Below are positions 45,467-54,453 of a DNA stretch of 64,000 bases, piece after piece. The stretch covers positions 1,036,059-1,100,058 of the forward strand of contig JAVKHP010000001.1 of assembly GCA_031459855.1 (NCBI GenBank), in the 5' to 3' direction. The notes beneath the pieces were generated by a model, which saw only the letters and a program-made list of their open reading frames with translations, searched no databases and was not told the origin of the DNA. This DNA comes from Armatimonadota bacterium. Lineage in GTDB: Bacteria; Sysuimicrobiota; Sysuimicrobiia; Sysuimicrobiales; Humicultoraceae. A program made the translations under genes and the position numbers. Numbering within the stretch: position 1 is the stretch's first letter; each line of letters opens with the position of its first letter.

Positions 45467-47811
45467 CCACCGCCGCACGGGGGTGGACCGGCCGGCGGCT
45501 CGCGCGGCGCGAGGACCCGCGGCTGTTGACCGGTCGGGGGCACTACATCGCCGACCTCGTGCTGCCGGGCATGGTGCACCTGGCGTTCGTGCGCTCGCCG
45601 CACGCCCATGCACGCGTGCGGCGCGTGGACGTGGCTCGCGCGCGGACCCTGCCCGGCGTGCTCGGGGTCTTCACGGCGGCGGATTTCTCCCTGGCGCCCA
45701 TCGAGCCCGCGTTCGCCGGTGAGGGCTATCGCGGCGCGGGCTGGCCGCCGCTGGCTGCGGCCCGGGTGCGCTTCGTCGGCGATCCGGTGGCGGTCGTGGC
45801 AGCCGTCGACCGGTACGTGGCCGAGGACGCCGCGGAGCTGGTGCAGGTGGACTACGACGTGCTCCCCGCCGTGGCCTCGGTGGCAGCGGCGACGGCCCCC
45901 GGTGCCCCGCTGGTGCACGACGCGGTGCCGGGGAACTGCTACTTTCGACGGGAGCACCGTCACGGCGACGTGGAGGCGGCGTTCGCACAGGCGCCGGTGG
46001 TCGTGGGCGGTGCGTTCTCCCACCAGCGCGTGACCGGCGCGCCGATGGAGACACGGGGCATCGCAGCCCAGTGGGACACCCGCGGCCGCCTGGTGGTCTG
46101 GGCATCCACCCAGGCCCCCCACCTGCTGCGCGCGGCGCTGGCCCGCAGCCTGGGGCTGTCGGAAGGCGCGATCCGCGTGCTGGTGCCCGACGTGGGCGGA
46201 GGCTTCGGGCCCAAGATGCACGTCTACCCCGAGGACGTGGTGACGTGCGCGGTGGCGCGCCGCCTGGGCCGGCCGGCGCGCTGGATCGAGGACCGGCGCG
46301 AGCACCTGCTGGCGACGACGCAGGCGCGGGAACAGGTCATCACGGCGGAGGCGGCCGCAGACCGCGACGGCCGCCTGCTGGCCCTGCGCGCGCGCATCAC
46401 CTGCGACAGCGGGGCGTACTCCGTCTTCCCGCTCACCGCCGTGCTCGAACCCATGGGCACGGCGCAGATCCTCCCCGGCCCCTACCACGTGCCGGCGTAC
46501 GCGTACACCACCGAGGCCATCGCCACCAACAAGGCGCCGGTGGGTGCGTACCGCGGCGTGGGCATGACCGTGGGCGTCTTCGTCATGGAGCGGCTGATGG
46601 ACAAGCTGGCCGCGGCGGTCGGACTCGACCCGGCCGAGGTGCGGCGGCGCAACTTCGTTGCGGCGGACCGGTTCCCCTACACGGCGCCGACCGGGCTGGT
46701 GTACGACAGCGGCCGGCTGGCACAGACGCTGGAGACCGCGCTGGCGGCCTTCGGCTACGACGAGGCACGTCGCGCCCAGGCGCGCCAGCGCGCGGCCGGG
46801 CGCAGCGTTGGCATCGGGCTGGCGGCATTCGTCGAGTACACGGGCATGGGCGCCCGCACCTTCGCGCGGCGGGGCATGCGCGACGTGCCGGGACACGACG
46901 GGGCCGTAGTGACCGTCGATGCGGGGGGCGGTGTGCACGTGGCGGTCTCATGTCCCTCCCAGGGCCAGGGCCACGAGACGATGTACGCGCAGCTGGTGGC
47001 CGACGCGCTGGGCGTCGACCCGGCGGCGGTGACCGTCGCGCCGCTCGACACCGACGTGGTCCCATCGGGCAGCGGGACGTTCGCGAGCCGGGCGGTCGTC
47101 GCCGGTGGCGGGGCGCTGCTGCGCGCGGCGGCGCAGGTGAAGGAGAAGGCGGTGCAGATCGCCGCCCACCTCCTGGAGGCCGCGCCCGCCGACCTGGTGG
47201 TCGCGGACGGCCGGTTCCACGTGCGTGGCAGCCCGGAGCGCGCCGTGCGCTGGACCGAGGTGGCGCGTGCCGCGGCCGCACCGGCGCACGTCGGGCTGCC
47301 GGCCGACGTCGAGGCCGGGCTGTCGGCCGCGGCGACCTACGACCCGCCGCCTGCGGCGTTTGGCAACGGCGTGCACGTCGCGCTCGTCGAGGTCGACCGC
47401 GCGACCGGCCAGGTGCGGGTGCTCCGCTACGTGATCGCGGCGGACTGCGGGCCGCTGGTGAACCCCCTGCTCGTGGACGGGCAGACGCGCGGCGGCCTGG
47501 CGCAGGGGCTTGGGGAAGCCCTGCTGGAGGAGATCCGCTACGACGCCGAGGGGCAGCCGCTGGCCGCGACGTTCATGGACTACCTGCTGCCGACGGCGGC
47601 GGAGATGCCCGCCGTCGTGGTCACCCATCTGGAGACACCATCACCTCACACCCTGGGCGGGTTCAAGGGCATGGGCGAGTCGGCGACGATCGGATCGCCC
47701 GCGTGTCTGGCCAACGCGGTGAGCGATGCGCTGGGCGCCGACATGGACGCCCTGCCTCTGACGCCGGGCCGGCTGCGCGCCGGCGGTACGGAAGCGGGCG
47801 CATCGCGCTGA
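45463..47811 (+). CDS. Molybdenum hydroxylase large subunit, second tandem copy
   Basis: A 782-residue paralogue of the preceding protein. It has RREDPRLLTGRGHYIADL at the start, DVGGGFGPKMHVYPED (about 244-259), GAYRGVGMTVGVFVMERL, SQGQGHETMYAQ and the catalytic GFKGMGES near the end. Divergence across the whole length shows an old duplication rather than a recent one. ATG 45463 overlaps the previous stop (ATGA). The pair may form one enzyme with two kinds of active subunit, or two enzymes sharing small subunits from elsewhere. Substrates could be purines, nicotinate-type rings or aldehydes. Confidence 0.93.
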   Translation: MTTAARGWTGRRLARREDPRLLTGRGHYIADLVLPGMVHLAFVRSPHAHARVRRVDVARARTLPGVLGVFTAADFSLAPIEPAFAGEGYRGAGWPPLAAARVRFVGDPVAVVAAVDRYVAEDAAELVQVDYDVLPAVASVAAATAPGAPLVHDAVPGNCYFRREHRHGDVEAAFAQAPVVVGGAFSHQRVTGAPMETRGIAAQWDTRGRLVVWASTQAPHLLRAALARSLGLSEGAIRVLVPDVGGGFGPKMHVYPEDVVTCAVARRLGRPARWIEDRREHLLATTQAREQVITAEAAADRDGRLLALRARITCDSGAYSVFPLTAVLEPMGTAQILPGPYHVPAYAYTTEAIATNKAPVGAYRGVGMTVGVFVMERLMDKLAAAVGLDPAEVRRRNFVAADRFPYTAPTGLVYDSGRLAQTLETALAAFGYDEARRAQARQRAAGRSVGIGLAAFVEYTGMGARTFARRGMRDVPGHDGAVVTVDAGGGVHVAVSCPSQGQGHETMYAQLVADALGVDPAAVTVAPLDTDVVPSGSGTFASRAVVAGGGALLRAAAQVKEKAVQIAAHLLEAAPADLVVADGRFHVRGSPERAVRWTEVARAAAAPAHVGLPADVEAGLSAAATYDPPPAAFGNGVHVALVEVDRATGQVRVLRYVIAADCGPLVNPLLVDGQTRGGLAQGLGEALLEEIRYDAEGQPLAATFMDYLLPTAAEMPAVVVTHLETPSPHTLGGFKGMGESATIGSPACLANAVSDALGADMDALPLTPGRLRAGGTEAGASR

Positions 47812-47844
47812 GGCGCGGGGGCCGGCTGCCCACCGGCCGGCAGG

Positions 47845-47863
47845 GTTTCAGCGAGGTTGAAAC
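47845..47863. promoter_or_regulatory. Candidate operator, inverted repeat before the XRE-cupin gene
   Basis: GTTTCAGC-GAG-GTTGAAAC is an 8-bp inverted repeat with one mismatch (perfect 6-bp outer arms). It is the AT-richest stretch in the vicinity and lies about 50 bases before the regulator GTG. A GC hairpin (GCCGGC arms, 47821-47841) just upstream may end the hydroxylase transcript. Confidence 0.5.
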
Positions 47864-47914
47864 AAATCACCCCAGTGGCGGGCAGGCTGGGTGTGGTGCC
47901 GGGGGACGGAGACG

Positions 47915-48508
47915 GTGCCTGACAACCGTCGCGGCGGCCTAGACGACACCCTGCGCCAGGTCGGCCGGCGCATCCGCGACGCGCGACTGCGCCGGCAGCT
48001 GACGCTGGTCGAGGTGGGGCGGCGCACGGGCCTGACGCCCTCGATGCTCTCCATGGTCGAACGCGGCGTGGCCGCTCCGTCGATCGGCGCGTTGGTGGCC
48101 ATCGGCGCGGCCCTCAAAGTGCCGATGGCCGCGTTGTTCGGTCCCGTCCCGGCCAGGAGTGGCCTGCCGGTCGTCCGTCGCGCCGCGCAGCGCGTGGTCA
48201 CGACCGGCCGGGGCGCCCAGCGCCGCCTGTTGGTTCGCGATGCGCAGAACCTGGTGGAGATGGCCGAGAACACCTACCTGCCGGGGGCGGCCAGCGCGCC
48301 CTCGCCCATCCACCACCGGGGGTGGGAGATGGGTGTGGTGCTGGTCGGACGGCTGCGCGTCGAACTGGGCCGCGAGGTGTACGTGCTGCGCCGGGGGGAC
48401 GCCATCGCGTTCGATTCGTCGATCCCCCACCGCTTCACCAACGTCGGGAAGGAGGTGGTGCGGACCATCTGGGTCAACGTGCACGGCAATCGGTGGTCGG
48501 ACACGTGA
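47915..48508 (+). CDS. XRE-family transcriptional regulator with C-terminal cupin domain
   Basis: A 197-residue regulator. The N-terminal helix-turn-helix (about residues 13-68) is the XRE type: VGRRIRDARLRRQLTLVEVG, then TGLTPSMLSMVERGVAAPSI. The C-terminal cupin barrel (about 125-190) has HHRGWEMGVVLVGRLRVELG and GDAIAFDSSIPHRFTN, the usual small-ligand sensor. GTG 47915 was chosen for its GGAG SD; an in-frame GTG at 47891 would add 8 residues. Its position between the hydroxylases and the BMP importer suggests it controls them in response to a substrate. The palindrome upstream is a candidate target. Confidence 0.87.
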   Translation: MPDNRRGGLDDTLRQVGRRIRDARLRRQLTLVEVGRRTGLTPSMLSMVERGVAAPSIGALVAIGAALKVPMAALFGPVPARSGLPVVRRAAQRVVTTGRGAQRRLLVRDAQNLVEMAENTYLPGAASAPSPIHHRGWEMGVVLVGRLRVELGREVYVLRRGDAIAFDSSIPHRFTNVGKEVVRTIWVNVHGNRWSDT

Positions 48509-48521
48509 GGAGGCAGAGCGG

Positions 48522-49607
48522 ATGCGACAGGTGATGGCATGGGGTGTCGTGGGGCTCGTGGTGCTGCTGCTGGCGGGGACGCCCGTGCCGCTGGCCGCGC
48601 AGGCGAAGCCCAAGGTGGCGTTCATCTACGTGGGGCCCGTGGGCGACGCAGGGTGGACGTTCCAGCACGATCAGGCGCGCCGGTACCTGGCCCAGACGCT
48701 GGGGGCCGACACGAAGTTCGTGGAGTCGGTCCCGGAGACGGCGGAGGTGGCGCGGGTGATGGAACAGTTCATCCGGCAGGGCTACAAGATCATCTTCGCC
48801 ACCGCGTTCGGCTATCAGAACTTCGCGCTCGAGGTCGCCCGCAGGCACCCCGACGTGCGCATCGTCGGGATCGGGCCTGCCATCAAACTGGCGCCCAACG
48901 TGAAGACCATCTACGGGCGCATCTGGGAGGGCCGCTACCTGACGGGGTTGGTCGCGGGCAAGATGACCAGGACCAACGTGGTGGGGTTCGTGGCGGCGCA
49001 CCCCATCACCACGGTCGTGGCGGGCGTCAACGCATTTGCGCTGGGCGTCTGGGAGACGAACCCGAACGCCAGGATCAAGGTGGTGTGGACCCGCACCTGG
49101 TACGACCCGCCCAAGGAGAAGGCGGCGGCGAAAGCGCTGCTGGACGCGGGCGCCGACGTGGTCGGGCAACACCAGGACACGCCCAGCGCGCTCCAGGCTG
49201 CGGCCGAGGCGGGTCGGTACGGGGTGGGCTCGGAGTCCAACATGCAGCGGTTCGCGCCCCAGGCGTACCTGACGGGCACGATCTGGGACTGGCGCGAGGT
49301 GGATGCCGCTATCGTGCGGGGCATCCTGGCCGGGCGATTCGTCTCCGAGGACTACTATGGCGGGTTGGTGGACAAGATGGTCAGCCTCGGCCCCTTCCAC
49401 CCGACCGTGCCGGCCGACGTGCGGGCGCTGGTCGACCAGCGGCGACGGGCCATCGTGGAGGGGTCGTTCCAGATCTTCCGGGGGCCGCTGGCGGATCAGA
49501 CCGGGAAGGAACGGGTACCGGCTGGCCGCGCGATGAGCCTGAAGGAGATCCTGGCCTTCGACTGGTTGCTCAAGGGAATCGAAGGTCAGGCGCCGACGGC
49601 CAAGTGA
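48522..49607 (+). CDS. BMP-family ABC transporter substrate-binding protein
   Basis: A 361-residue receptor of the BMP/Med (PnrA-like) family, whose members bind nucleosides. Signal peptide about 1-27 (cleaved near LAAQA). Mature marks are VAFIYVGPVGDAGWTFQHDQ, KIIFATAFGYQNFALEVARR, IYGRIWEGRYLTGLVAGKMT and the VVGQHQDTPSALQAA loop. GAGGAGG precedes ATG 48522. It starts a complete nucleoside-type importer with the genes at 49800-53330. Confidence 0.93.
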   Translation: MRQVMAWGVVGLVVLLLAGTPVPLAAQAKPKVAFIYVGPVGDAGWTFQHDQARRYLAQTLGADTKFVESVPETAEVARVMEQFIRQGYKIIFATAFGYQNFALEVARRHPDVRIVGIGPAIKLAPNVKTIYGRIWEGRYLTGLVAGKMTRTNVVGFVAAHPITTVVAGVNAFALGVWETNPNARIKVVWTRTWYDPPKEKAAAKALLDAGADVVGQHQDTPSALQAAAEAGRYGVGSESNMQRFAPQAYLTGTIWDWREVDAAIVRGILAGRFVSEDYYGGLVDKMVSLGPFHPTVPADVRALVDQRRRAIVEGSFQIFRGPLADQTGKERVPAGRAMSLKEILAFDWLLKGIEGQAPTAK

Positions 49608-49751
49608 GCCGGCGGTGCCCGGTCCACGAGGCCCTGGCCTCCAGGTACCATTCGTTGGGTGCCGAGGACAGCCAGGTGAGCCTGTGGTGCCCCTCGTCCA
49701 GGAGGCGGCGTGAAGGCCGGGGGGCTGAGCACGGCCTGATGCGGCAGGCAC

Positions 49752-49768
49752 CGGGGCCGCCGGCCCCG
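49752..49768 (+). promoter_or_regulatory. Intercistronic GC hairpin after the BMP receptor gene
   Basis: CGGGGCC-GCC-GGCCCCG, a perfect 7-bp stem with a 3-base loop, 145 bases after the receptor stop and 32 bases before the ATPase start. The 190-base gap otherwise has no gene. Such hairpins commonly keep receptor mRNA more abundant than downstream parts. Confidence 0.45.
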
Positions 49769-49799
49769 CCGGCGTAGGGCGTCGGCAACAGGGGGCAAG

Positions 49800-51299
49800 A
49801 TGTCCCGCTCCCTGGTGGAGATGCGTGGCATCGTCAAGGTCTTCCCCGGGGTGGTGGCCAACGCCGGCGTGGACCTGGCCATCGCCCCCGGGGAAGTGCT
49901 GGCGGTGCTGGGTGAGAACGGCGCGGGCAAGACCACGCTGATGAACGTCCTGGCGGGGTTGTACCGCCCGGACGCCGGCACCGTGCTCATCGACGGCAGC
50001 CCGGTCCTGCTGCGGTCGCCCGGCGACGCGCTGGCGCGAGGCATCGGCATGGTCCACCAGCACGTTCGCCTGGTGGGCGCGTTCAGCGTCACCGAAAACC
50101 TTCTCCTCGGCTGGCGGGAGGCGGGCGTGCTGCTCGACGTGCGGGCGCACGCGGCGCGGGTGCGCCGCCTGGCTGCGGACTACGGTCTGGCCGTCGATCC
50201 CAATGCGCGCACCGACACGCTGACGCTGGGCGAGCGGCAGCGGGTCGAGATCCTCCGGATGCTGCACCGGGCCGTGCGCGTGCTGATCCTGGACGAACCG
50301 ACGGCGGTGCTCACCCCGCAGGAGGCGGCTGGCCTGATCGCCGCGTGCCGCCGCATCGCCGCCCAGGGACGAGCCGTGGTGTTCATCAGCCACAAGCTGG
50401 ACGAGGTGCTGCAGGTGGCCGACCGGATCGTGGTCCTGCGCGCCGGGCGCGTTGCGGGCACCACGACGCCCGCCCAGACGACGCCCCGGGCGCTGGCGCA
50501 GCTGATGGTGGGGCAGGAGGTGGAGGCGACGTCCCGCCCCATGGCAGCTCCCGGTCCCGCGGTGCTGGCGCTGGACGGTGTGTCCCTTGAAGGGCCGGGT
50601 GGCCGCGGCCTGCAGGACCTAACCCTGGAGGTCCGGGCCGGCGAGCTCGTCGGGGTGGCGGGCGTCGCCGGCAACGGCCAGCGGGAACTCGCGGAGGTCC
50701 TGGCCGGTCTGCGGGTGCCCCGGGCAGGCCGGATCGTGTGGGAGGGCCGCGACATCACCCGGCTGGGCCCCAGGGCGCGCTGGGCGCTGGGACTCGCCTA
50801 CGTGCCGGAGGACCGGTTGGGCGAGGGCCTGGTCGGGGCGTTTACCGTGGCCGAGAACGCCGTGCTGCGGGACTACGACGGCCCGCCGATCACCAGGGGC
50901 CTGCGGATGTACTGGCCCGCGGTGCGCACCCGGGCGAGCACGCTGGTGGGACGCTTCGCCATTCGCACGCCGTCGATCGACACGCCGGCCTGGCATCTCT
51001 CGGGCGGCCACCAGCAGCGGTTGCTGGTCGGCCGCGAGGTGGCGGCGACACCCCGGGTGCTGGTGGCCATGTACCCCACGCGGGGGCTGGACGTGCAGGC
51101 GACCGCGGCGGTGCACCGCATCCTGCTCGATCTGCGCGCTGCTGGCACCGGCGTCGTGCTGATCTCGGAGAGCCTGGACGAGCTGTTCGCGCTGGCAGAT
51201 CGCATCGTCGTGATGCACCGCGGTCGCCTGGTCGGCGAGCGTCAGGCCGCCACGGCCACCCGCGAGGAGATCGGGCTGCTGATGGCCGGGGTGCAGTGA
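49800..51299 (+). CDS. Nucleoside-type ABC transporter ATPase with two ABC domains
   Basis: A 499-residue tandem ATPase of the YufO/RbsA-like type. Domain 1 has Walker A GENGAGKTT, signature LTLGERQRVEIL and Walker B LILDEPTAVLTP. Domain 2 has the degenerate Walker A GVAGNGQREL, signature LSGGHQQRLLVGREV and MYPTRGLDV, all normal for this family. ATG 49800 follows GGGGG. Two permeases follow, so the importer is complete: receptor, fused ATPase and a permease pair. Confidence 0.95.
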   Translation: MSRSLVEMRGIVKVFPGVVANAGVDLAIAPGEVLAVLGENGAGKTTLMNVLAGLYRPDAGTVLIDGSPVLLRSPGDALARGIGMVHQHVRLVGAFSVTENLLLGWREAGVLLDVRAHAARVRRLAADYGLAVDPNARTDTLTLGERQRVEILRMLHRAVRVLILDEPTAVLTPQEAAGLIAACRRIAAQGRAVVFISHKLDEVLQVADRIVVLRAGRVAGTTTPAQTTPRALAQLMVGQEVEATSRPMAAPGPAVLALDGVSLEGPGGRGLQDLTLEVRAGELVGVAGVAGNGQRELAEVLAGLRVPRAGRIVWEGRDITRLGPRARWALGLAYVPEDRLGEGLVGAFTVAENAVLRDYDGPPITRGLRMYWPAVRTRASTLVGRFAIRTPSIDTPAWHLSGGHQQRLLVGREVAATPRVLVAMYPTRGLDVQATAAVHRILLDLRAAGTGVVLISESLDELFALADRIVVMHRGRLVGERQAATATREEIGLLMAGVQ

Positions 51300-51303
51300 T
51301 CCC

Positions 51304-52410
51304 ATGGTGACCACGGCGCGTGCGCTCGACGTCGCCCCCGCTGTCGGGCGCGGGGTGGCGTGGGCCGAAGCCCTGCTCATCCGCCTGGGAGCGGCGCTGG
51401 CCGCCCTGGCGGCGGGCGCTGTCGTCATGCGGGCCGCCGGGTACGACCCCTGGATGGCGTACCGCGAGATGGCTGCCGGCGCGCTGGGGTCCTGGTACGC
51501 CGTCGAGCAGACGCTCGTGAAGGCGATCCCCCTGGCCTTGAGCGGGCTTGGCGTCTCGCTCGCGTTCACCATGGGGCTGTGGAACATCGGCGCCGAGGGA
51601 CAGCTCGCCGTGGGTGCGCTGGCGGCGGGCTGGCTCGCGCTCGGCGCGCCCGGCCTGCCCGCGTGGGCCATGGTGCCGGGCATGGTGGCGCTGGGCGCTG
51701 CGGGCGGCGCCGCGTGGGCCGCCATTCCGGGCGTGCTGCGCGCTGCGGTGGGGATGAACGAGATCCTGAGCACCCTGATGCTGAACTACGTGGGCCTCCT
51801 GTGGGTCGACTACCTGGTCTTCGGGCACTGGGCCGACCCGACCGCGTTCAGCTTCCCCTACTCCCGGCGGTTCCCCGACAGCGCGCAGCTCCCCCCATTG
51901 ATGGGGGCCGTGCACCTCGGGGCGGTGCTGGCGCTGGCCGCCGCGGTCGGGCTCTGGCTGCTGCTGCGCCACACCGCCTGGGGCTACGAGATCCGGCTCA
52001 TCGGCACCAGCCCTCGCGCCGCTCGCTACCGCGGCGCGCCGGTGGCCCGTAACGTCGTCGCGGTCATGGCGCTGAGCGGCGCGCTCGCCGGCCTGGCTGG
52101 CGTCGCCGAGGTGGGCGGCGTGGTGCACCGGCTGCAACAGGGCATCTCGCAGGGCTACGGGTACGCGGCCATCATCATCGCGTGGCTGGCGCGGCTGCAC
52201 CCGTGGGCGGTGGTCCTGGTCGCCGTGCTGATCGCCGCGCTGTTGAACGGCGGCTTCGTGATCCAGACCACCGGGGTCCCCGCCGCCATCGCGTCCATGC
52301 TCCAGGCGCTCCTCCTGACGTTCGTCCTGGCCAGCGAGTACGTGGTCCGCCGGCACCGGCGGCGCCGGGCGGTCGCCGCGGCCCGCGCCGGCCTGCGCGC
52401 GGGCCCGTGA
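51304..52410 (+). CDS. Nucleoside-type ABC transporter permease (NupP/YufP-like)
   Basis: A 368-residue membrane protein with about nine helices. The family motif FTMGLWNIGAEGQLAVGALA (about 81-100), MNEILSTLMLNYVGLL and the coupling loop YEIRLIGTSPRAARYRG are clear. It starts 4 bases after the ATPase gene. Its TGA overlaps the next GTG (GTGA). The C-terminus is Arg-rich and cytoplasmic. Confidence 0.93.
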   Translation: MVTTARALDVAPAVGRGVAWAEALLIRLGAALAALAAGAVVMRAAGYDPWMAYREMAAGALGSWYAVEQTLVKAIPLALSGLGVSLAFTMGLWNIGAEGQLAVGALAAGWLALGAPGLPAWAMVPGMVALGAAGGAAWAAIPGVLRAAVGMNEILSTLMLNYVGLLWVDYLVFGHWADPTAFSFPYSRRFPDSAQLPPLMGAVHLGAVLALAAAVGLWLLLRHTAWGYEIRLIGTSPRAARYRGAPVARNVVAVMALSGALAGLAGVAEVGGVVHRLQQGISQGYGYAAIIIAWLARLHPWAVVLVAVLIAALLNGGFVIQTTGVPAAIASMLQALLLTFVLASEYVVRRHRRRRAVAAARAGLRAGP

Positions 52411-53330
52411 CGGCGGACCAGCTGGTGGCGTTGCTGGCCGCCGCGGTGACGGCCGGCACCCCGCTGGTGCTGGCGGGGGTCGGGGAACTGCTCGCCGAAC
52501 GCAGCGGCGTGCTCAACCTCGGGGTCGAGGGCGTGATGCTGGTGGGCGCGGTGGTCGGATTCGCCGCGGTGGTGGCTACGGCGGCGCCGTGGCTGGGCGT
52601 GGTGGCGGCGGTGGGTGCGGGCGCGCTGCTGGGGGTCGGCCACGCGTTCCTGACCGTCACCCTGGGCGCCGAGCAGGTCACCACCGGGCTGGCGCTGGCG
52701 CTGTTCGGGACGGGGCTCAGCGCGTTCGTCGGCAAGCCGTTCATCGGCATCCCCAACCCGGCACCGTTTCGGGCGCTGGCGGTCCCGGGGCTGGCCGACG
52801 TGCCGGTCCTGGGCCCGATCTTCTTTCGCCAGGATGCCCTCGTGTACCTGAGCTACATGTTGCCGCTGGTGGTGTGGTGGTGGTTGGTCCGCACCCGGCC
52901 GGGGTTGCACCTGCGCGCGTGCGGCGAGAACCCGGAGGCCGCCGACGCTATGGGGGTGGACGTCGCGGCGGTGCGCTACGGCGCGGTGGTCGCGGGTGCG
53001 GCGCTGGCGGGGCTGGCCGGCGGCTACCTCTCGCTGGCCTATACCCCGGCGTGGACCGAGAACATGACCGGGGGGCTTGGCTGGATCGCCATCGCCCTGG
53101 TCGTCTTCGCCACCTGGCACCCGGGACGGCTGCTGGCCGGGGCGTACCTGTTCGGCGCCGTGGACGTCCTGGGGTTCCGCGCCCAGCTGCTGGGCGTGCA
53201 GGCGTCGTCGATCGTGCTGCGGATGCTGCCGTACCTGTTCACGCTGACCGTGCTGCTGGTGATCACGGCGCTCCGGCAGGCGGCGGGCATGCCCGGGGCG
53301 CTGGGGCGTCCCTACTTTCGGGAGGAGTGA
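52407..53330 (+). CDS. Nucleoside-type ABC transporter permease (NupQ/YufQ-like)
   Basis: A 307-residue second permease with about eight helices. Signature blocks are ERSGVLNLGVEGVMLVGAVV near the N-terminus and LRACGENPEAADAMGVDVAA in the coupling loop, the same layout as the partner but shorter. GTG 52407 overlaps the previous stop. The isochorismatase gene begins 2 bases after its stop. Confidence 0.93.
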   Translation: MTADQLVALLAAAVTAGTPLVLAGVGELLAERSGVLNLGVEGVMLVGAVVGFAAVVATAAPWLGVVAAVGAGALLGVGHAFLTVTLGAEQVTTGLALALFGTGLSAFVGKPFIGIPNPAPFRALAVPGLADVPVLGPIFFRQDALVYLSYMLPLVVWWWLVRTRPGLHLRACGENPEAADAMGVDVAAVRYGAVVAGAALAGLAGGYLSLAYTPAWTENMTGGLGWIAIALVVFATWHPGRLLAGAYLFGAVDVLGFRAQLLGVQASSIVLRMLPYLFTLTVLLVITALRQAAGMPGALGRPYFREE

Positions 53331-53332
53331 CG

Positions 53333-54049
53333 GTGGAGGTGAACTCCGTGGAAGCCTACTTCTACGGCGTACGCAAGGCGATTCCCGAGGGGTTCGACGA
53401 GTGGCTCGACCCGCGGGTGACCGCGGCCGTGTCCATCGACATGCATCGCGGGCACCTGGACGAGGGGCCGGACTGCCCGTGCCCCGCGCCCCGGGCGCGG
53501 GAGATCGTGGCGCCGATCAACGCGTTCCACCGCCAGTGCCGGCGGCTGGGCGTGCCGGTGATCCACGTGAAGACCGTGCTGCGGGCCAGCGGCGTCGACG
53601 ACACCAAGGGGTTCCCCTCGGCCTGGCGGTTCACGTTTCCTGTCACCGTCGGGCCCATCCCCAATGCCGACAGCCACGGGCTGGCCGGCACCCGGTGGAC
53701 GGAGCTGGTGACCGAGGTGGCGCCCACCGACCACATCGTCGACACCAAGAAGCGTCTGAGCATCTTCTATCCCACCGACCTCGACTTCTTGCTGCGCCAG
53801 CTGCGGCGGCGGACCGTGGTGCTGACCGGGGGCTTCACCGACTGCTGCGTGCTGAACGCGGCGTTCGACGCCGCCAACCGCGACTACCGTGTGGTGGTCC
53901 TGCGCGACCTCGTCCGCGGGTTCTCGCCCGAGATGGAGGAGGCAGCGCTGCGCATCGTCTCGCTGCACCTGGGGCTGGTCATGGACGCGGCGGTGCTGGT
54001 GGGGGTGTGGGAGCAGCGGCTGGCCGAGACGGGAGCGGCCCGTGGCTGA
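53333..54049 (+). CDS. Isochorismatase-family cysteine hydrolase
   Basis: A 238-residue hydrolase of the isochorismatase/nicotinamidase superfamily. The Asp-Lys-Cys triad can be read at VSIDMHRGH, VDTKKRLS and GGFTDCCVLNAA. Related enzymes split nicotinamide, N-carbamoylsarcosine, biuret or ureidoacrylate. GTG 53333 has a GGGAGGAG SD about 7 bases upstream; GTG 53327 overlaps the permease stop. Being coupled to a nucleoside-type importer suggests an amide or carbamoyl breakdown product as substrate, which is inference. Confidence 0.9.
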   Translation: MEVNSVEAYFYGVRKAIPEGFDEWLDPRVTAAVSIDMHRGHLDEGPDCPCPAPRAREIVAPINAFHRQCRRLGVPVIHVKTVLRASGVDDTKGFPSAWRFTFPVTVGPIPNADSHGLAGTRWTELVTEVAPTDHIVDTKKRLSIFYPTDLDFLLRQLRRRTVVLTGGFTDCCVLNAAFDAANRDYRVVVLRDLVRGFSPEMEEAALRIVSLHLGLVMDAAVLVGVWEQRLAETGAARG

Positions 54050-54401
54050 GGCGCTGCAGCTCGTCGCGCTGGCCGCGCTGCCCTGGGCGACGGTCTACCC
54101 GGGCGTGCGGCGCCGCCAGGTGGACGCCGCGCGCATGACGATGACGCTCTACCGGTTTGACCCCGGCGGCCGCTTCCCGCTCCACCGGCATCCCCAGGAG
54201 CAGCTCGTGGTGGTGCTGGAGGGTGCGCTGACCTTCACCGGGGCCGGGCAGGCGGTCACGGTAGTGCCGGAGCACGTGCTGGTCGTGCCGCCTGACGTGC
54301 CCCACGAGGCCGTCGCAGGACCCGCGGGCGCACTGGTCGTCAGCGTCGTGGCACCGGCGCGGCGGTCGGCGACGGACTACGTGGTGGATCCCGGGGGCTA
54401 G
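54042..54401 (+). CDS. Single-domain cupin protein
   Basis: A 119-residue cupin barrel. Motif 1 is FPLHRHPQEQLVVVLEG (metal-site His, His, Glu/Gln) and motif 2 lies in VVPEHVLVVPPDVPHEAV (metal-site His). GTG 54042 starts within the hydrolase gene, so they are co-translated. Such small cupins act as isomerases, sensors or ligand binders; no substrate can be named. It is the last gene of the plus-strand series; 52 bases separate it from a converging importer operon. Confidence 0.85.
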   Translation: MAEALQLVALAALPWATVYPGVRRRQVDAARMTMTLYRFDPGGRFPLHRHPQEQLVVVLEGALTFTGAGQAVTVVPEHVLVVPPDVPHEAVAGPAGALVVSVVAPARRSATDYVVDPGG

Positions 54402-54453
54402 GGCCCCGCGCACCGTCGGGTGCTGGAGGCCAGGTCAGCGGCCCCACGCGCCC

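Noticed and set aside
43187-47811. Form I CO dehydrogenase (CoxL)
   Set aside because: The AYRCSFR active-site loop is missing in both copies (GTYRAPGRF and GAYRGVGM), and no coxM/coxS genes are adjacent.
49601-49706. Imperfect repeat of about 32 bases (49601-49632 against 49673-49706)
   Set aside because: Similarity is partial with length differences and could be chance in GC-rich sequence.
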